In this document: in pieces, positions 26,157 through 35,456 of the stretch
Layout of the letters: each line of letters opens with the position of its first letter
Numbering within the stretch: position 1 is the stretch's first letter
Translations under genes and position numbers: made by a program
DNA from: Actinomycetes bacterium
GTDB lineage: Bacteria > Actinomycetota > Acidimicrobiia > Acidimicrobiales > JAMCPL01
Direction of reading: 5' to 3'
Length of the DNA stretch: 64,000 nucleotides
NCBI GenBank assembly: GCA_021841005.1
Contig: JAKBVZ010000034.1
Span: 38,002 to 102,001, forward strand
The notes under the pieces: model-generated
Told to the model about the DNA's origin: nothing
What the model saw: the letters and a program-made list of their open reading frames with translations, nothing else
The model's database searches: none

Positions 26157-27306
26157 CCACTGATCCGGGTCTGTCCAGAGTGACCGGCTCCAGCTTCGTG
26201 CCATCGTTCCCTGCCTGAAGCGGTGTGGATTCACCCCAGTCGTGCAGCGCTTTCGACCTGCGATCGCCACCCTGCCGTGCCCTTTGAGGCCATTTACCCC
26301 AACCCAGTCTGGCTGTTACCAGCATCGAGATCAGCCCAGTCATAAAGACGAGAGATGTGCTCGGTAGGCCGATGGCAAGTGGCAGGTACAAGCTGGCCGC
26401 GGTTAGCCCACCAAACAGCACTGCCGCGACGAGCGCACCGCTGACAGCCAGCACGCCCACCAGTGCGACGAGGATGGCCGTAAGGCCGATATTCGGATCA
26501 TAGCCGCTCAAGATATTTCCAACCGGCCCTAGGACTTCGACGGCGCCTGCTAGTCCGGCAGTGAAGCCAGTGACGGCAAACGTCGCCAATCCGATCCTCC
26601 GGATCTCCACTCCCTGAACCTCCGCCATGATAGGATTGCGGCCAACCAGCCCGATCTCGAAGCCGAACCGTGTCCTGTGAAGCAACCACCAGACTACGAT
26701 GCCAACCAGGAGCACTGCCACCACCATCCCGACACTCAGTCCAGATGACGGAGTAACCCGGACGGCAGCCGGCACCGAGCGTGTCACGGCCACTTGGCCT
26801 CCTGCTGTGGGGGACTTGAGTGGACCTGTGGAAACGTAGGTAACCAGGTATATTGCTATGAAGCTGAACATGAGCGTGCCAATAACCTCGTCTACATTGA
26901 AGAATATGCGGAGGATACCCGGGATTATCGACCAAAGTGCACCGGCAAGCGCTCCGGCGATCAGCGCTACGAAAGCGACTAGCGTACCTCCCATCGAGGC
27001 GGGCAACACCAGGCTCAGGTATAAGGCGACGATGCCGCCGGCATAGAATTGCCCTTGCGCTCCTGCATTGAAGAATCCACCGCGGAAGCTGACTGTCACT
27101 CCGATTGCGATGAAGGCCAGCGGCAAAGCGTAGCGTAGCGTCGCCTCCAGCGAGCCGGGGCCGGTCACTGCTCCGGTGAGCACTGCGCTCCATGTCCCCG
27201 TGGCCGAATACCCACCAGTCTGGAAGGCAATGGAAACAAGCACCAGAGCTATTACCAGCGCGACAAGTACACGCCCGGCGCTGCTTACTCCATGGTGCCA
27301 ATTCAT
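26143..27306 (-). CDS. Nucleoside ABC transporter permease (first permease)
   Basis: 387-residue membrane protein of the NupP/YufP-like branch: an N-terminal helix, a periplasmic segment (TGAVTGPGSLEATLRYALPLA), then FRGGFFNAGAQGQFYAGGIVA and further helices, about ten in all. The polar C-terminal tail (about 55 residues) is longer than usual. The start overlaps the ATPase stop by 4 bp. It works with the second permease and the ATPase in an importer fed by the BMP lipoprotein. Confidence 0.9.
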   Translation of the reverse strand: MNWHHGVSSAGRVLVALVIALVLVSIAFQTGGYSATGTWSAVLTGAVTGPGSLEATLRYALPLAFIAIGVTVSFRGGFFNAGAQGQFYAGGIVALYLSLVLPASMGGTLVAFVALIAGALAGALWSIIPGILRIFFNVDEVIGTLMFSFIAIYLVTYVSTGPLKSPTAGGQVAVTRSVPAAVRVTPSSGLSVGMVVAVLLVGIVVWWLLHRTRFGFEIGLVGRNPIMAEVQGVEIRRIGLATFAVTGFTAGLAGAVEVLGPVGNILSGYDPNIGLTAILVALVGVLAVSGALVAAVLFGGLTAASLYLPLAIGLPSTSLVFMTGLISMLVTARLGWGKWPQRARQGGDRRSKALHDWGESTPLQAGNDGTKLEPVTLDRPGSVGSHA

Positions 27307-29120
27307 GAAGATGTCACTCCTGCAACCATGGCACGGCCGAGCACTTCACGATCATAGGGTGGGTATAGCTCCTCTACGGCCTCGCCGTCGAGAGCAACGA
27401 CGATTCGATCTGAGAGCGCAAACAGCTCATCGAGGTCTGAAGATACCAGCAGTATGCCGGCTCCAGCAGAGGCAGCCCGGCGTAGCGCCGCCCACACCAG
27501 CTCAGTTCCACCCAAATCAAGTCCCTGCGTCGGCTGTTCGGCTACAATAAGACTGGCGTTGTCATCCACCTCTCTGGCCAGCACTACCCGCTGTAAATTC
27601 CCTCCGGACAGCTCACGCATGGCCTGATCACGCGATGAATAGCGCACCTGCCATTGTCGTAGCCGGTCTTCGCCCTTACGTCGTAGCTTCCGCTCGGACA
27701 GGTATCCACGCCGCACTGCCCCTGAGGTACCGTAACCCGAGGACACTTGCGCGGCCATGGCATTTACCCACAGCGAATTGGATAACGATACCGCCCTGCT
27801 CTGGCGATCCGCGGGAATATAGCGAAGGCCAATACGTCTCCTAGCGGAAATACGCAGATTGCCGACATCTACCTCTGACAATAGTATCCGCCCGGATCGA
27901 TACGGTAACAAGCCGACGACGGTGTCCACCAGAGCCTGCTGGCCGTTTCCCTCGACACCAGCGATTCCCACGGTCTCCCCGACCCTGACCGTTACCGAGA
28001 ATGCCTGCAGACCATGCCTGCCTTCCGATGAAGGAGTCGACACTTCTTCAACCTGCAGGGCAAAGTGGCGGCGTTCAGATGGCTCCAAGCGCTTGATAGT
28101 CGTTCCATGCGCGACGTCGCCAGTGTGACCATCTGTCTCTAATCCTTCCACCGTTGCCGGTAATGCACTAGCCTGCGATATGGTGGCACCTGGTGGTACT
28201 GGCACATCGGCTTTCCCGGTTCCATGGAGCGCATCAACGCTGGCCACATCCACATGGACCTGTCCAGGGTCATCTACGCCGGCTCCCAGGCCCATTGCTA
28301 CTGCTGACGCGCTGGTCACCGATTCCGATGACTGCACATCCATGATCAAGCGTGCGATCTCTTCATCAGTGATGGCCGCCATAGAGGTCGGATGGAGTAC
28401 GACATGCCCGCCAGCCAGTACTGCCACTGTGTCTGCTACCGCCCGGACCTGACGTAGCTTGTGCATCACCACAAGAAAAGTGATACCATGCATGACCAAT
28501 TCCCGCAGACGGTCGAACAGCCCGGCTATGGCTTCGGGTGGCAGGACGGCAGTTGGCTCATCGAGCACAATGATCCGGCTGCCGCTCGACAGGGCCCGCG
28601 TAATTTCCACAGCCTGTCGCTGCTCCGGTGACAGGTCGCGTACCCAACTGGTTGGCAATACATGAAAGCCGAATTCTTCCAACCTACCGGCCCAGAGCTG
28701 CTCGATCTTCCTCTTGCGATACAAGCCGCCACGCGCCTGTGCCGGCTGGAACAACTGCAATGCCTCGGCCACCGTGAAGTGTGGTGGTAGGGCAAAGGTC
28801 TGATGGACGAGTTCCACGCCGGCACGGCGCACACGCTGGGTATCACCGGCAGGATATGAAACCCCATCCACCTCCACTGTACCCTGCGTGGCTCTGGTCA
28901 TCCCAGCGATGACCCTGCACAGAGTGGTCTTCCCGGCTCCATTTTGACCTACCACCGCATGGATCTTGCCTCGGTCCGCCCAACGAAGGCTCACACTATC
29001 AAGTGCAACCACGGACCCGAATTCGACCCGCAAATCACTGCACCCGAGCACCGTCGACTCAATGTCCCGGGTAGTAGGTCGGTGAGCATCATCCACTCCC
29101 ACCCGCGCGGCACCACTCAT
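27303..29120 (-). CDS. Nucleoside ABC transporter, double ATP-binding subunit
   Basis: 605-residue protein with two ABC domains in one chain, as in sugar/nucleoside (RbsA/NupO-like) importers. Domain 1: Walker A GQNGAGKTT, signature LSPEQRQ, Walker B IIVLDEPTA. Domain 2: degenerate Walker A GVEGNGQQA, canonical signature LSGGNLQRV and Walker B LIVAEQPTQGLD, so only one site is likely to hydrolyse ATP, which is usual in this group. An unusual 90-residue Ala/Val/Asp-rich insertion separates the domains (about 255-345). It lies between the BMP lipoprotein gene (57 bp) and permease 1 (4-bp overlap). Confidence 0.93.
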   Translation of the reverse strand: MSGAARVGVDDAHRPTTRDIESTVLGCSDLRVEFGSVVALDSVSLRWADRGKIHAVVGQNGAGKTTLCRVIAGMTRATQGTVEVDGVSYPAGDTQRVRRAGVELVHQTFALPPHFTVAEALQLFQPAQARGGLYRKRKIEQLWAGRLEEFGFHVLPTSWVRDLSPEQRQAVEITRALSSGSRIIVLDEPTAVLPPEAIAGLFDRLRELVMHGITFLVVMHKLRQVRAVADTVAVLAGGHVVLHPTSMAAITDEEIARLIMDVQSSESVTSASAVAMGLGAGVDDPGQVHVDVASVDALHGTGKADVPVPPGATISQASALPATVEGLETDGHTGDVAHGTTIKRLEPSERRHFALQVEEVSTPSSEGRHGLQAFSVTVRVGETVGIAGVEGNGQQALVDTVVGLLPYRSGRILLSEVDVGNLRISARRRIGLRYIPADRQSRAVSLSNSLWVNAMAAQVSSGYGTSGAVRRGYLSERKLRRKGEDRLRQWQVRYSSRDQAMRELSGGNLQRVVLAREVDDNASLIVAEQPTQGLDLGGTELVWAALRRAASAGAGILLVSSDLDELFALSDRIVVALDGEAVEELYPPYDREVLGRAMVAGVTSS

Positions 29121-29177
29121 ATACTGTAGTCTATCTCTCGATCACTTGGGGTCGTAGTACCTCCCGGAGGCACGGTG

Positions 29178-30284
29178 TTATGGAATAGCCTTCGTGTCAT
29201 ACGGAATTGTCAGCGTACCCGACGCTACGGCAGCTTCTGCCGCATGCACCTTGCTCATCCCGGCAGTAAACCTGGCGGCCGCGGCTGAAGATGCGGAGGT
29301 AGCGAACTCCGGACTCGGTACGTAGCCAGTCACCTTGTCTTTCAGCCCCTGCTCGACAAACTTTCCACCATCCGTCCATTTAGGCTGCAACGCCGATTCC
29401 AGCTGCAACGCCAGTGACGTCCCGAACTGAAGGGCCGCAGCACCGAGAATGAGATCCGGCGCCTGCTTGTACGCAGTCAGATCCGTGTCCCAACTCATAT
29501 ACAGATGGCGTGTCTTTGCCGCTTGCAGCACTCCGTCGTCAGATGCTGACGCGTCAGTCTGGATTACGTCCACCCCTGAGCCGTACATGCTATCGGCAAT
29601 CTGTAGCCCGCCGGTAGGATCCGTAAAGGAACCCACGAAAGCGCCTGAAACACTGATGCTGGGATCTACCGTACGCGCTCCTGCCGCATAAGCCCAGTAA
29701 TCCGCATTCAGCGTGGGTAACGCAGCCCCACCGATATACCCGATCTTGTGAGTAGTGGAGACGCTGGCTGCCAATATGCCGGCAAAATACATACCTTCGT
29801 AAAACTTGTATCCGACGGAGACGACATTGGGCATCGACGGGCTGAGGGGCGATCCATAGATCCAGATGAACCTTGTTTTCGGATGGGCCTTAGCCGCGGC
29901 TGCAATCGGCGTTCCCATCTCGGGGAAGGCAGTTATCACGATGTCATAGGAATCAGCAGCTAGATTCAGCGTCGACGTGTACCTGGAAGGATCGCTCACA
30001 TAGACAAATCGCGTCTTGGCGTTGTGTGCCTTGCCGGCAGAATCCATCGCCGCAATCATGTCCAGTACCGGTGGGTCGCCACCCGAACTCTGGGGGCTTA
30101 TAAGGGCGATCGACGAAGGGGCAGATGGCGTGGTCACTTTCTTGGTGGGCGAGGAGCTGCATGCGGCCAAGAACTCGGGCAAAGCAGCTGTTCCCGTAAT
30201 ACCTACTATTGTGAATCCTGCTTTTCTGAGAAATGACCGCCGTGACTCTGTTGCTGGTCCGATCGGTGTAATACTATCATCCAT
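29178..30284 (-). CDS. BMP-family substrate-binding lipoprotein, Tat signal
   Basis: 368-residue extracytoplasmic nucleoside-binding protein. The N-terminus has a twin-arginine motif (ESRRSFLRKAGF), a hydrophobic stretch and a lipobox ending LAAC, followed by a Ser/Thr/Pro linker, so the folded protein would be exported by Tat and lipid-anchored. The body has BMP features such as the SVGYKFYEGMYFAGILAA segment and HKIGYIGGAALPTLNADYWA. The start at 30284 is preceded by AGGAGAGGGAG. First gene of the transporter operon, about 75 nt downstream of its own copy of the shared operator/promoter. Confidence 0.92.
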   Translation of the reverse strand: MDDSITPIGPATESRRSFLRKAGFTIVGITGTAALPEFLAACSSSPTKKVTTPSAPSSIALISPQSSGGDPPVLDMIAAMDSAGKAHNAKTRFVYVSDPSRYTSTLNLAADSYDIVITAFPEMGTPIAAAAKAHPKTRFIWIYGSPLSPSMPNVVSVGYKFYEGMYFAGILAASVSTTHKIGYIGGAALPTLNADYWAYAAGARTVDPSISVSGAFVGSFTDPTGGLQIADSMYGSGVDVIQTDASASDDGVLQAAKTRHLYMSWDTDLTAYKQAPDLILGAAALQFGTSLALQLESALQPKWTDGGKFVEQGLKDKVTGYVPSPEFATSASSAAAARFTAGMSKVHAAEAAVASGTLTIPYDTKAIP

Positions 30285-30319
30285 TGGATCTCCCTCTCCT
30301 TTCATTCCTGGGTCCCGCA

Positions 30320-30341
30320 CCTGAGCTGAACCTGAGCTGAA
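30320..30341. repeat. 11-bp tandem repeat in bmp leader
   Basis: CCTGAGCTGAA is present twice in tandem, followed by a partial CCTGA, within the untranslated leader between promoter copy B and the BMP lipoprotein start. Confidence 0.8.
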
Positions 30342-30357
30342 CCTGACAGTGCACACC

Positions 30358-30427
30358 TTAACACCTGCGTCTCTCGGCGACAATGATCAACATGTAGCGA
30401 ACAGGCCCTCCAGCAATACATGATGTG
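30358..30427 (-). promoter_or_regulatory. Shared operator/promoter element, copy B (transporter operon)
   Basis: Reading the minus strand: box 2 CACATCATGTAT, core TGTTCGCTACATGTTGATCATTGTC identical to copies A and C, then after 15 bp a -10-like TGTTAA (plus 30358-30363). It controls the operon from the BMP lipoprotein to nucleoside hydrolase. Between it and the end of the short aldehyde-dehydrogenase-like gene (30428-30591) no gene is seen. Confidence 0.75.
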
Positions 30428-30591
30428 CGGATGATAGTGGTGATGTGGCAGTGCGCCCGATGCGTCAGACCGCTCCTCAAGGTATCGGCGAATGCCGCAT
30501 CACGCCTTTGGGCATCTGATGTCCGATCCTCGGCACATTACAGAGCATTACACTTACCAGCACGTCACCCCCGCCATCACCTCATCTGAAA

Positions 30592-31461
30592 TTACACCCC
30601 GATCGGATGCCAGACCGTCTTGATCTCGACAAAGGAAAGCATCCTACGGGGTGTCGGGGGCTCACTCCAGTCTGGCTCTGCACCACGTGAGCGAAGGACG
30701 CGCTTCACGCTTCCCGCCGCGGTTTCCTCGATGCCCGCCGCCAGGTCAGCCGGAACACCGCACAGGTCAAGTGCATCAACGTCCCGATGTGCCGCCAATA
30801 CCGGAACTACCTCAGTAATGCGTCCAGTCAACATATTGACGACACCAGCCGGCAGATCCGATGTCGCAAGCACCTCTGCGAGTGTAATTGCCGCTAAGGG
30901 CCGCTCCTCCGAAGCTAGAACCACGGCTGTATTACCAGTCACTATCACTGGTGCAAGCACGCTGATCAGGCCAAGCAGCGATGACCGTTGCGGGGCAACC
31001 ACACCTACCACTCCTACCGGTTGCGGGATGCTGAAGTTGAAATAGGGGCTTGCCACAGGATTTGCCGAGCCTGCAACCTGTGCCATCTTGTCAGCCCAGC
31101 CTGCATACCACACGAGCCGGTCAATCGCCATGGTGACGTTGGCCCGAGACTTCACTTCGTTCGACCCTTCTCCGGCACTCACGGCTTCACCGAACTGCAA
31201 GTACCGGTCTTCGAGCATTTCTGCGACGCGATAGAGCACCTGCCCGCGATTGTAGGCAGTAGTTCCCGCCCAGCCGCGGTACGCCGTGCGTGCCGCAACC
31301 ACTGCGTCTCGCACGTCTTTGCGCGATGCCAGTGCGGCATTTGCCAAGAAGCCACCTGACGAGTCAGGCACAACATACGTGCGCCCCGACTCCGATCGCA
31401 GGAACTGGCCACCAACTGCCAGCTTGTACGTCTTGCGTACACCGATCCGTTCATCGGACAT
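30592..31461 (-). CDS. Short aldehyde-dehydrogenase-like protein lacking the catalytic half
   Basis: 289 residues from the ATG at 31461, which has a GGAGG site and overlaps the preceding dehydrogenase gene by 11 bp. It aligns with the N-terminal NAD-binding part of aldehyde dehydrogenases (WYAGWADKMAQVAG, QPVGVVGVVAPQRSSLLGL, GNTAVVLASEERPL, LPAGVVNMLTG), but where the family has FTGS, ELGG and the catalytic Cys it has LDLCGVPAD and then ends. It is therefore probably not an enzyme alone. Its fixed place behind a full-length paralogue suggests a partner or structural subunit rather than a pseudogene, since the frame is clean. A longer frame upstream (to 31737) is not conserved. Confidence 0.8.
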   Translation of the reverse strand: MSDERIGVRKTYKLAVGGQFLRSESGRTYVVPDSSGGFLANAALASRKDVRDAVVAARTAYRGWAGTTAYNRGQVLYRVAEMLEDRYLQFGEAVSAGEGSNEVKSRANVTMAIDRLVWYAGWADKMAQVAGSANPVASPYFNFSIPQPVGVVGVVAPQRSSLLGLISVLAPVIVTGNTAVVLASEERPLAAITLAEVLATSDLPAGVVNMLTGRITEVVPVLAAHRDVDALDLCGVPADLAAGIEETAAGSVKRVLRSRGAEPDWSEPPTPRRMLSFVEIKTVWHPIGV

Positions 31462-32887
31462 CGAGGTACGCCTCCAGTCCATGGCGTCCGCCTTCCCGCC
31501 CGAAGCCCGACTCGCGAATCCCCCCGAAAGGGCTCGATGGATCGAATCGATTGTAGGTATTCCCCCAGACAACTCCGGCACGCAGCTGATCGGCCATCCA
31601 GAGTATCCGGCTGCCCTTCTCGGTCCAAACGCCGGCAGAGAGCCCATACGGCGTGTTGTTTGCCTTGGAAACAGCTTCCTGCGTAGTCCTGAACGTGAGC
31701 ACAGACAGCACCGGTCCGAATATCTCCTCACGTGCAACCCTGTGTGATTGGGAGACGCGAGTAAGGATGGTTGGTGGGAACCAATAGCCTCGATCCGGCA
31801 ACGCGCAGGGCGACGACCAGCGCTCCGCTCCTTCGCTCTCGCCAGATGCAGTCAGCTCAGTAATCTTGTCCAGCTGGCCAGGCGAATTGATCGCCCCGAT
31901 GTCAGTGTTCTTGTCCAACGGATCACCTAGGCGGAGTGTCTGCAGCCGGCGCTTCAAGCGTTCAATGACGGCGTCAGCGATCGACTCTTGCACGATAAGT
32001 CGCGAGCCGGCACAGCAAACATGACCTTGATTGAAGTAGATCCCGTTTACGATTCCCTCGATTGCCTGATCAATGGGCGCATCCTCGAACACGATATTGG
32101 CACCCTTGCCGCCGAGTTCGAGCGTAAGGTGCTTCGACGTACCCGCGACAGCCCGCTGGATGCGCTTGCCGACTTCGGTGGATCCAGTGAACGCTATCTT
32201 GTCCACCCCGCTGTGCAAGACCAGCTCCTCGCCGGTCAGTCCATCACCAGTTACGATATTCACGACGCCAGGCGGCACATCGGCCTGCTGGATAATCTCA
32301 GCAAGGAGCAAGGCCGTGAGTGGCGTGGTCTCTGCCGGTTTGAGCACGCACGTGTTCCCGGCTGCCAGCGCTGGCGCAAGTTTCCATGCGGCCATGAGCA
32401 AGGGAAAGTTCCAGGGTATAATCTGCCCTGCCACCCCAAGCGGTCGAGGCGATGGACCGAACCCGGCGTAGTCCAACTTGTCCGCCCAGCCTGCGTAGTA
32501 AAAGAAATGTGCAGCAACCAGTGGAACGTCCATGTCGCGTGACTCCCGGATAGGCTTGCCGTTGTCCAGGGTTTCGAGAACTGCAAGTTCGCGTGCACGC
32601 TCCTGGACAAGCCTGGCAATACGAAACAGGTACTTGGCCCGTTCCCTGCCGGGCATCGGGCCCCATGTCTGCTGATAGGCACGACGGGCTGCAGTGACCG
32701 CCCGATCGACATCACGCGGTCCAGCAGCCGCCACCCTGGCCAGCACCTGCTCAGTGGCTGGATTCACGGTTTCCAACGACGTGCCGTCGTCTGGATCGGA
32801 GAATTCCCCGTCGATGAAAAGCCCGTACGAAGGGCGTAACTCCACGATGTCCTGAGCCTGAGGAGCGGGCGCGTATTCCCAATGCAT
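31451..32887 (-). CDS. NAD(P)-dependent aldehyde dehydrogenase
   Basis: 478 residues from ATG 32887 (AGGAG site 10 nt upstream). All catalytic elements are visible: IIPWNFPLLMAAWKLAPALA, LKPAETTPL, FTGSTEVGK, the general base Glu257 in LELGGKGANIV, and nucleophile Cys291 in NQGHVCCAGSR. The operon begins with deoA and deoC, so acetaldehyde from deoxyribose-5-phosphate is the likely substrate, giving acetate. It lies 7 bp after deoC and overlaps the truncated paralogue downstream. The frame extends to 33001 inside deoC but without homology. Confidence 0.92.
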   Translation of the reverse strand: MHWEYAPAPQAQDIVELRPSYGLFIDGEFSDPDDGTSLETVNPATEQVLARVAAAGPRDVDRAVTAARRAYQQTWGPMPGRERAKYLFRIARLVQERARELAVLETLDNGKPIRESRDMDVPLVAAHFFYYAGWADKLDYAGFGPSPRPLGVAGQIIPWNFPLLMAAWKLAPALAAGNTCVLKPAETTPLTALLLAEIIQQADVPPGVVNIVTGDGLTGEELVLHSGVDKIAFTGSTEVGKRIQRAVAGTSKHLTLELGGKGANIVFEDAPIDQAIEGIVNGIYFNQGHVCCAGSRLIVQESIADAVIERLKRRLQTLRLGDPLDKNTDIGAINSPGQLDKITELTASGESEGAERWSSPCALPDRGYWFPPTILTRVSQSHRVAREEIFGPVLSVLTFRTTQEAVSKANNTPYGLSAGVWTEKGSRILWMADQLRAGVVWGNTYNRFDPSSPFGGIRESGFGREGGRHGLEAYLDVR

Positions 32888-32894
32888 AGCTGCA

Positions 32895-33899
32895 TTACTC
32901 CTGACTGAAATCATCCGGCCTGGCATAGCAGTGCGTCTGCTGCTTTGTCCACTGCATGAGAAGGTCATTGAGCAGGCTGGAAGCACCAAACCGGAATCCA
33001 CTCGGATCCAACCACGCTTCTCCCACCGTCTCGTTCACAGCCACAAGGTACCGTAACGCATCCTTGGCCTTACGAATGCCACCAGCCACCTTGACGCCTA
33101 CACGACGACCGGTCACTTCATGGAAGTCGCGCACGGCTTCCAACATCACCAGCGCCACCGGCAATGTTGCCGCCGGACTTACCTTGCCGGTGGAGGTCTT
33201 GACGAAGTCGGCGCCTCCAAGCATGGCAAGCCATGCGGCACGTTTTACGTTGTCGTACGTCTCCAACTCCCCAGTTTCCAGGATAACCTTCAGGTGTGCA
33301 GCACCGCATACCTCACGCACCGCGCGGATCTCGTCCAGCACCATACTATATCGTCCCGAGAGAAATGCCCCCCGATCGATCACCATATCGATTTCATCGG
33401 CGCCTGCCTCCAGTGCCCAACGTACATCGGCCAGTTTTACCTGCCGACCGGCACGCCCAGACGGGAAAGCGGTAGCGACTGCTGCCACTTGCACTGTACT
33501 GCCGGCCAGGCCGTTCTTTGCAACAGCGACAAGGTCCGGGTACACGCACACTGCCGCCACCGCAGGAACGGATGGATTCGCCGGGTCGGGTCGGCGAGCC
33601 TTGGCGCATAATGACATTACTTTGCCATCAGTGTCCGCTCCCTCGAGAGTTGTCAGATCGACCATACGGACCGCCATGTCCAGCGCCCACAGCTTTGCAT
33701 CACTCTTGATCGAACGTGTGCTCAACGCCCCGGCTCGGAGTTCCGTACCGACTTGGTCAACCCCCGGAAGCCCGGACAGGAATCGCCGCAACATGGCCTC
33801 TGAGGTCATAACCTCACCCAGCTGCGCTCCGGGGGCCAGCATAGCCGGCCACTGCGCTGTCGCCGGGCCGGCAGGTTCGACCCGCGTACTGGTTACCAT
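32895..33899 (-). CDS. deoC: Deoxyribose-phosphate aldolase, eukaryote-like long form
   Basis: Class I aldolase that cleaves 2-deoxyribose-5-phosphate to glyceraldehyde-3-phosphate and acetaldehyde. Schiff-base Lys234 lies in DFVKTSTGK, with Lys270 (RVGVKVAGGIRK) and Asp171 (DEIDMVIDRG) as the other active-site residues. At 334 residues it is longer than the E. coli enzyme, and the EIRAVREVCGAAHLKVILETGEL-like region resembles the animal DERA branch. Start ATG 33899 has GGAG 8 nt upstream. Second gene of the deoxynucleoside operon, 75 bp after deoA. Confidence 0.95.
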   Translation of the reverse strand: MVTSTRVEPAGPATAQWPAMLAPGAQLGEVMTSEAMLRRFLSGLPGVDQVGTELRAGALSTRSIKSDAKLWALDMAVRMVDLTTLEGADTDGKVMSLCAKARRPDPANPSVPAVAAVCVYPDLVAVAKNGLAGSTVQVAAVATAFPSGRAGRQVKLADVRWALEAGADEIDMVIDRGAFLSGRYSMVLDEIRAVREVCGAAHLKVILETGELETYDNVKRAAWLAMLGGADFVKTSTGKVSPAATLPVALVMLEAVRDFHEVTGRRVGVKVAGGIRKAKDALRYLVAVNETVGEAWLDPSGFRFGASSLLNDLLMQWTKQQTHCYARPDDFSQE

Positions 33900-33974
33900 T
33901 CCAACTTCTCCGGGCTACCGCAACCACCTGCCGTTACTGGTGGATGGGTGAATATCACGGAGCGTTGCATCCCG

Positions 33975-35282
33975 TCAGCAACCAATCCGTTCGAGCACCA
34001 TCTGAGTCGTCGGCGCTCCATCACCGATTTCGATTGCACCGTCAAGCTCCGACCGTGCCGCTTCGAGCCTGGATGGATCGTCGCCCCAGAGCTCCACAAC
34101 CACTTGGCCCGAACGCAACTCGTCGCCAGGCTTGGCACGACAGATCACGCCGGCAGTCATGGACACACTCTCACCGGGAACGGAGCGACCTGCTCCAAGC
34201 CGCCAAGCCGCCATCCCGACTCCTCGTGCATCCAGACGGACCAGAACCCCGCTACGATCGGCGGTTACCGAAGCCAGTAGGCGTCCAGCAGGAAGGGGCT
34301 TGCTCAGGTCGCCGCCTTGCGCGGCGACCATGCTCTCGAACCGTTGCAGCGCTCGCCCGTCATCCAGCGCAGCAGCGGGATCACCTTGGACACCCGCCAA
34401 CTTCAACATCGCCTGCGCCTCCTCCACCACCAGCTGGCGCAGGTCATCGGGACCTCGGCCATGAAGCACATCTATAGCTTCCTGAACCTCGATCGCGTTT
34501 CCTACAGCGGCGCCAACCGGTGTATCCATAGAAGTGAGCATAGCGGCAGTATGCACGCCATGCGCCTCACCAATATCCACCATGGTCTGTGCCAGTGTGC
34601 GAGCATCGGCAATGCTCGCCATGAACGCCCCGCTACCCACCTTCACGTCAAGGAGTAACGCCTTGGTGCCCTCGGCAATCTTCTTCGACATAATTGAACT
34701 GGCGATCAGGGATATGGACTCAACCGTGGCAGTTACATCACGCAGAGCATACAGGCGGCGATCAGCAGGAACAAGATCGCTTCCGGCAGCGCTTATTACA
34801 CAGCCAACCTCGCCGAGCAAGCGTATTACCTCATCTGAGTTCAGATCGGAACGCCAGCCGGCAATGGCATCCAACTTGTCTAGAGTGCCGCCGGTGTGGC
34901 CCAACCCACGCCCAGAAATCTGCGGAACGGCAACACCGAAAGCCGCCACCAGCGGCACAATCACCAGCGACACCTTGTCACCCACGCCACCTGTCGAATG
35001 CTTGTCGACCGTGGGGCAGCCAAGCACATCAAGGTCTATGCGCCGACCGGAGGCAATCATTGCCTGCGTCCAGGCCAGTAGCTCCTCAGTGCTCATGCCC
35101 CGCCAGACTACGGCCATGAGCAACGCCGCCATCTGCTCCTCGGCGAATCCTCCTGCAAGATACTCCTTCATGAGACGGTCAATGATCGGTTTCGAGAGCT
35201 CTCTTCCATCACGCTTTGCCCGCACGACACCCACAGCATCGAAAGAGCCACCATGTGACAGCTCATGCACTACGGCAGTCAC
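33975..35282 (-). CDS. deoA: Thymidine/pyrimidine-nucleoside phosphorylase
   Basis: Phosphorolysis of thymidine or deoxyuridine to base and deoxyribose-1-phosphate. Typical segments: FDAVGVVRAKRDGRELS, the phosphate-binding DKHSTGGVGDKVSL, PQISGRGLGHTGGTLDKLDAI, and SIMSKKIAEGTKALLLDVKVGSGAF. About 435 residues when the GTG at 35282 is used. The frame stays open to a TTG at 35348, but that codon lies inside operator copy C and upstream of its -10 box, so it cannot be on the mRNA from that promoter. First gene of the operon deoA-deoC-aldehyde dehydrogenases. Exact start uncertain. Confidence 0.92.
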   Translation of the reverse strand: MTAVVHELSHGGSFDAVGVVRAKRDGRELSKPIIDRLMKEYLAGGFAEEQMAALLMAVVWRGMSTEELLAWTQAMIASGRRIDLDVLGCPTVDKHSTGGVGDKVSLVIVPLVAAFGVAVPQISGRGLGHTGGTLDKLDAIAGWRSDLNSDEVIRLLGEVGCVISAAGSDLVPADRRLYALRDVTATVESISLIASSIMSKKIAEGTKALLLDVKVGSGAFMASIADARTLAQTMVDIGEAHGVHTAAMLTSMDTPVGAAVGNAIEVQEAIDVLHGRGPDDLRQLVVEEAQAMLKLAGVQGDPAAALDDGRALQRFESMVAAQGGDLSKPLPAGRLLASVTADRSGVLVRLDARGVGMAAWRLGAGRSVPGESVSMTAGVICRAKPGDELRSGQVVVELWGDDPSRLEAARSELDGAIEIGDGAPTTQMVLERIGC

Positions 35283-35322
35283 AATACTAATGGCCTCGAA
35301 CTGACCCTCATGACGGAATACG

Positions 35323-35392
35323 CTAGTACACGCTCCACTCAGCGACAATGATCAACATGTAGCGAACAAGCCCCTCACCTGATACATCATGC
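35323..35392 (-). promoter_or_regulatory. Shared operator/promoter element, copy C (deoA operon)
   Basis: Minus-strand reading: box 2 GCATGATGTAT, then the 25-bp core identical to copies A and B, then after 15 bp a -10-like TACTAG (plus 35323-35328). The dyad half-sites ATGTA and TACAT are 21 bp apart here, against 20 in the others. Transcription would start near 35316, about 35 nt before the preferred deoA start. Confidence 0.75.
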
Positions 35393-35456
35393 GTAAGCCG
35401 CCGGTCCCTGTGGCGTTTGCGTGGCGTTTGGCCAACCACTTTGCCGTCTATCTGGG

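Noticed and set aside
30592..31737. Long form of the short aldehyde-dehydrogenase-like gene
   Set aside because: The 92 upstream codons lie within the preceding dehydrogenase gene and show no homology; the ATG at 31461 with GGAGG is a better start.
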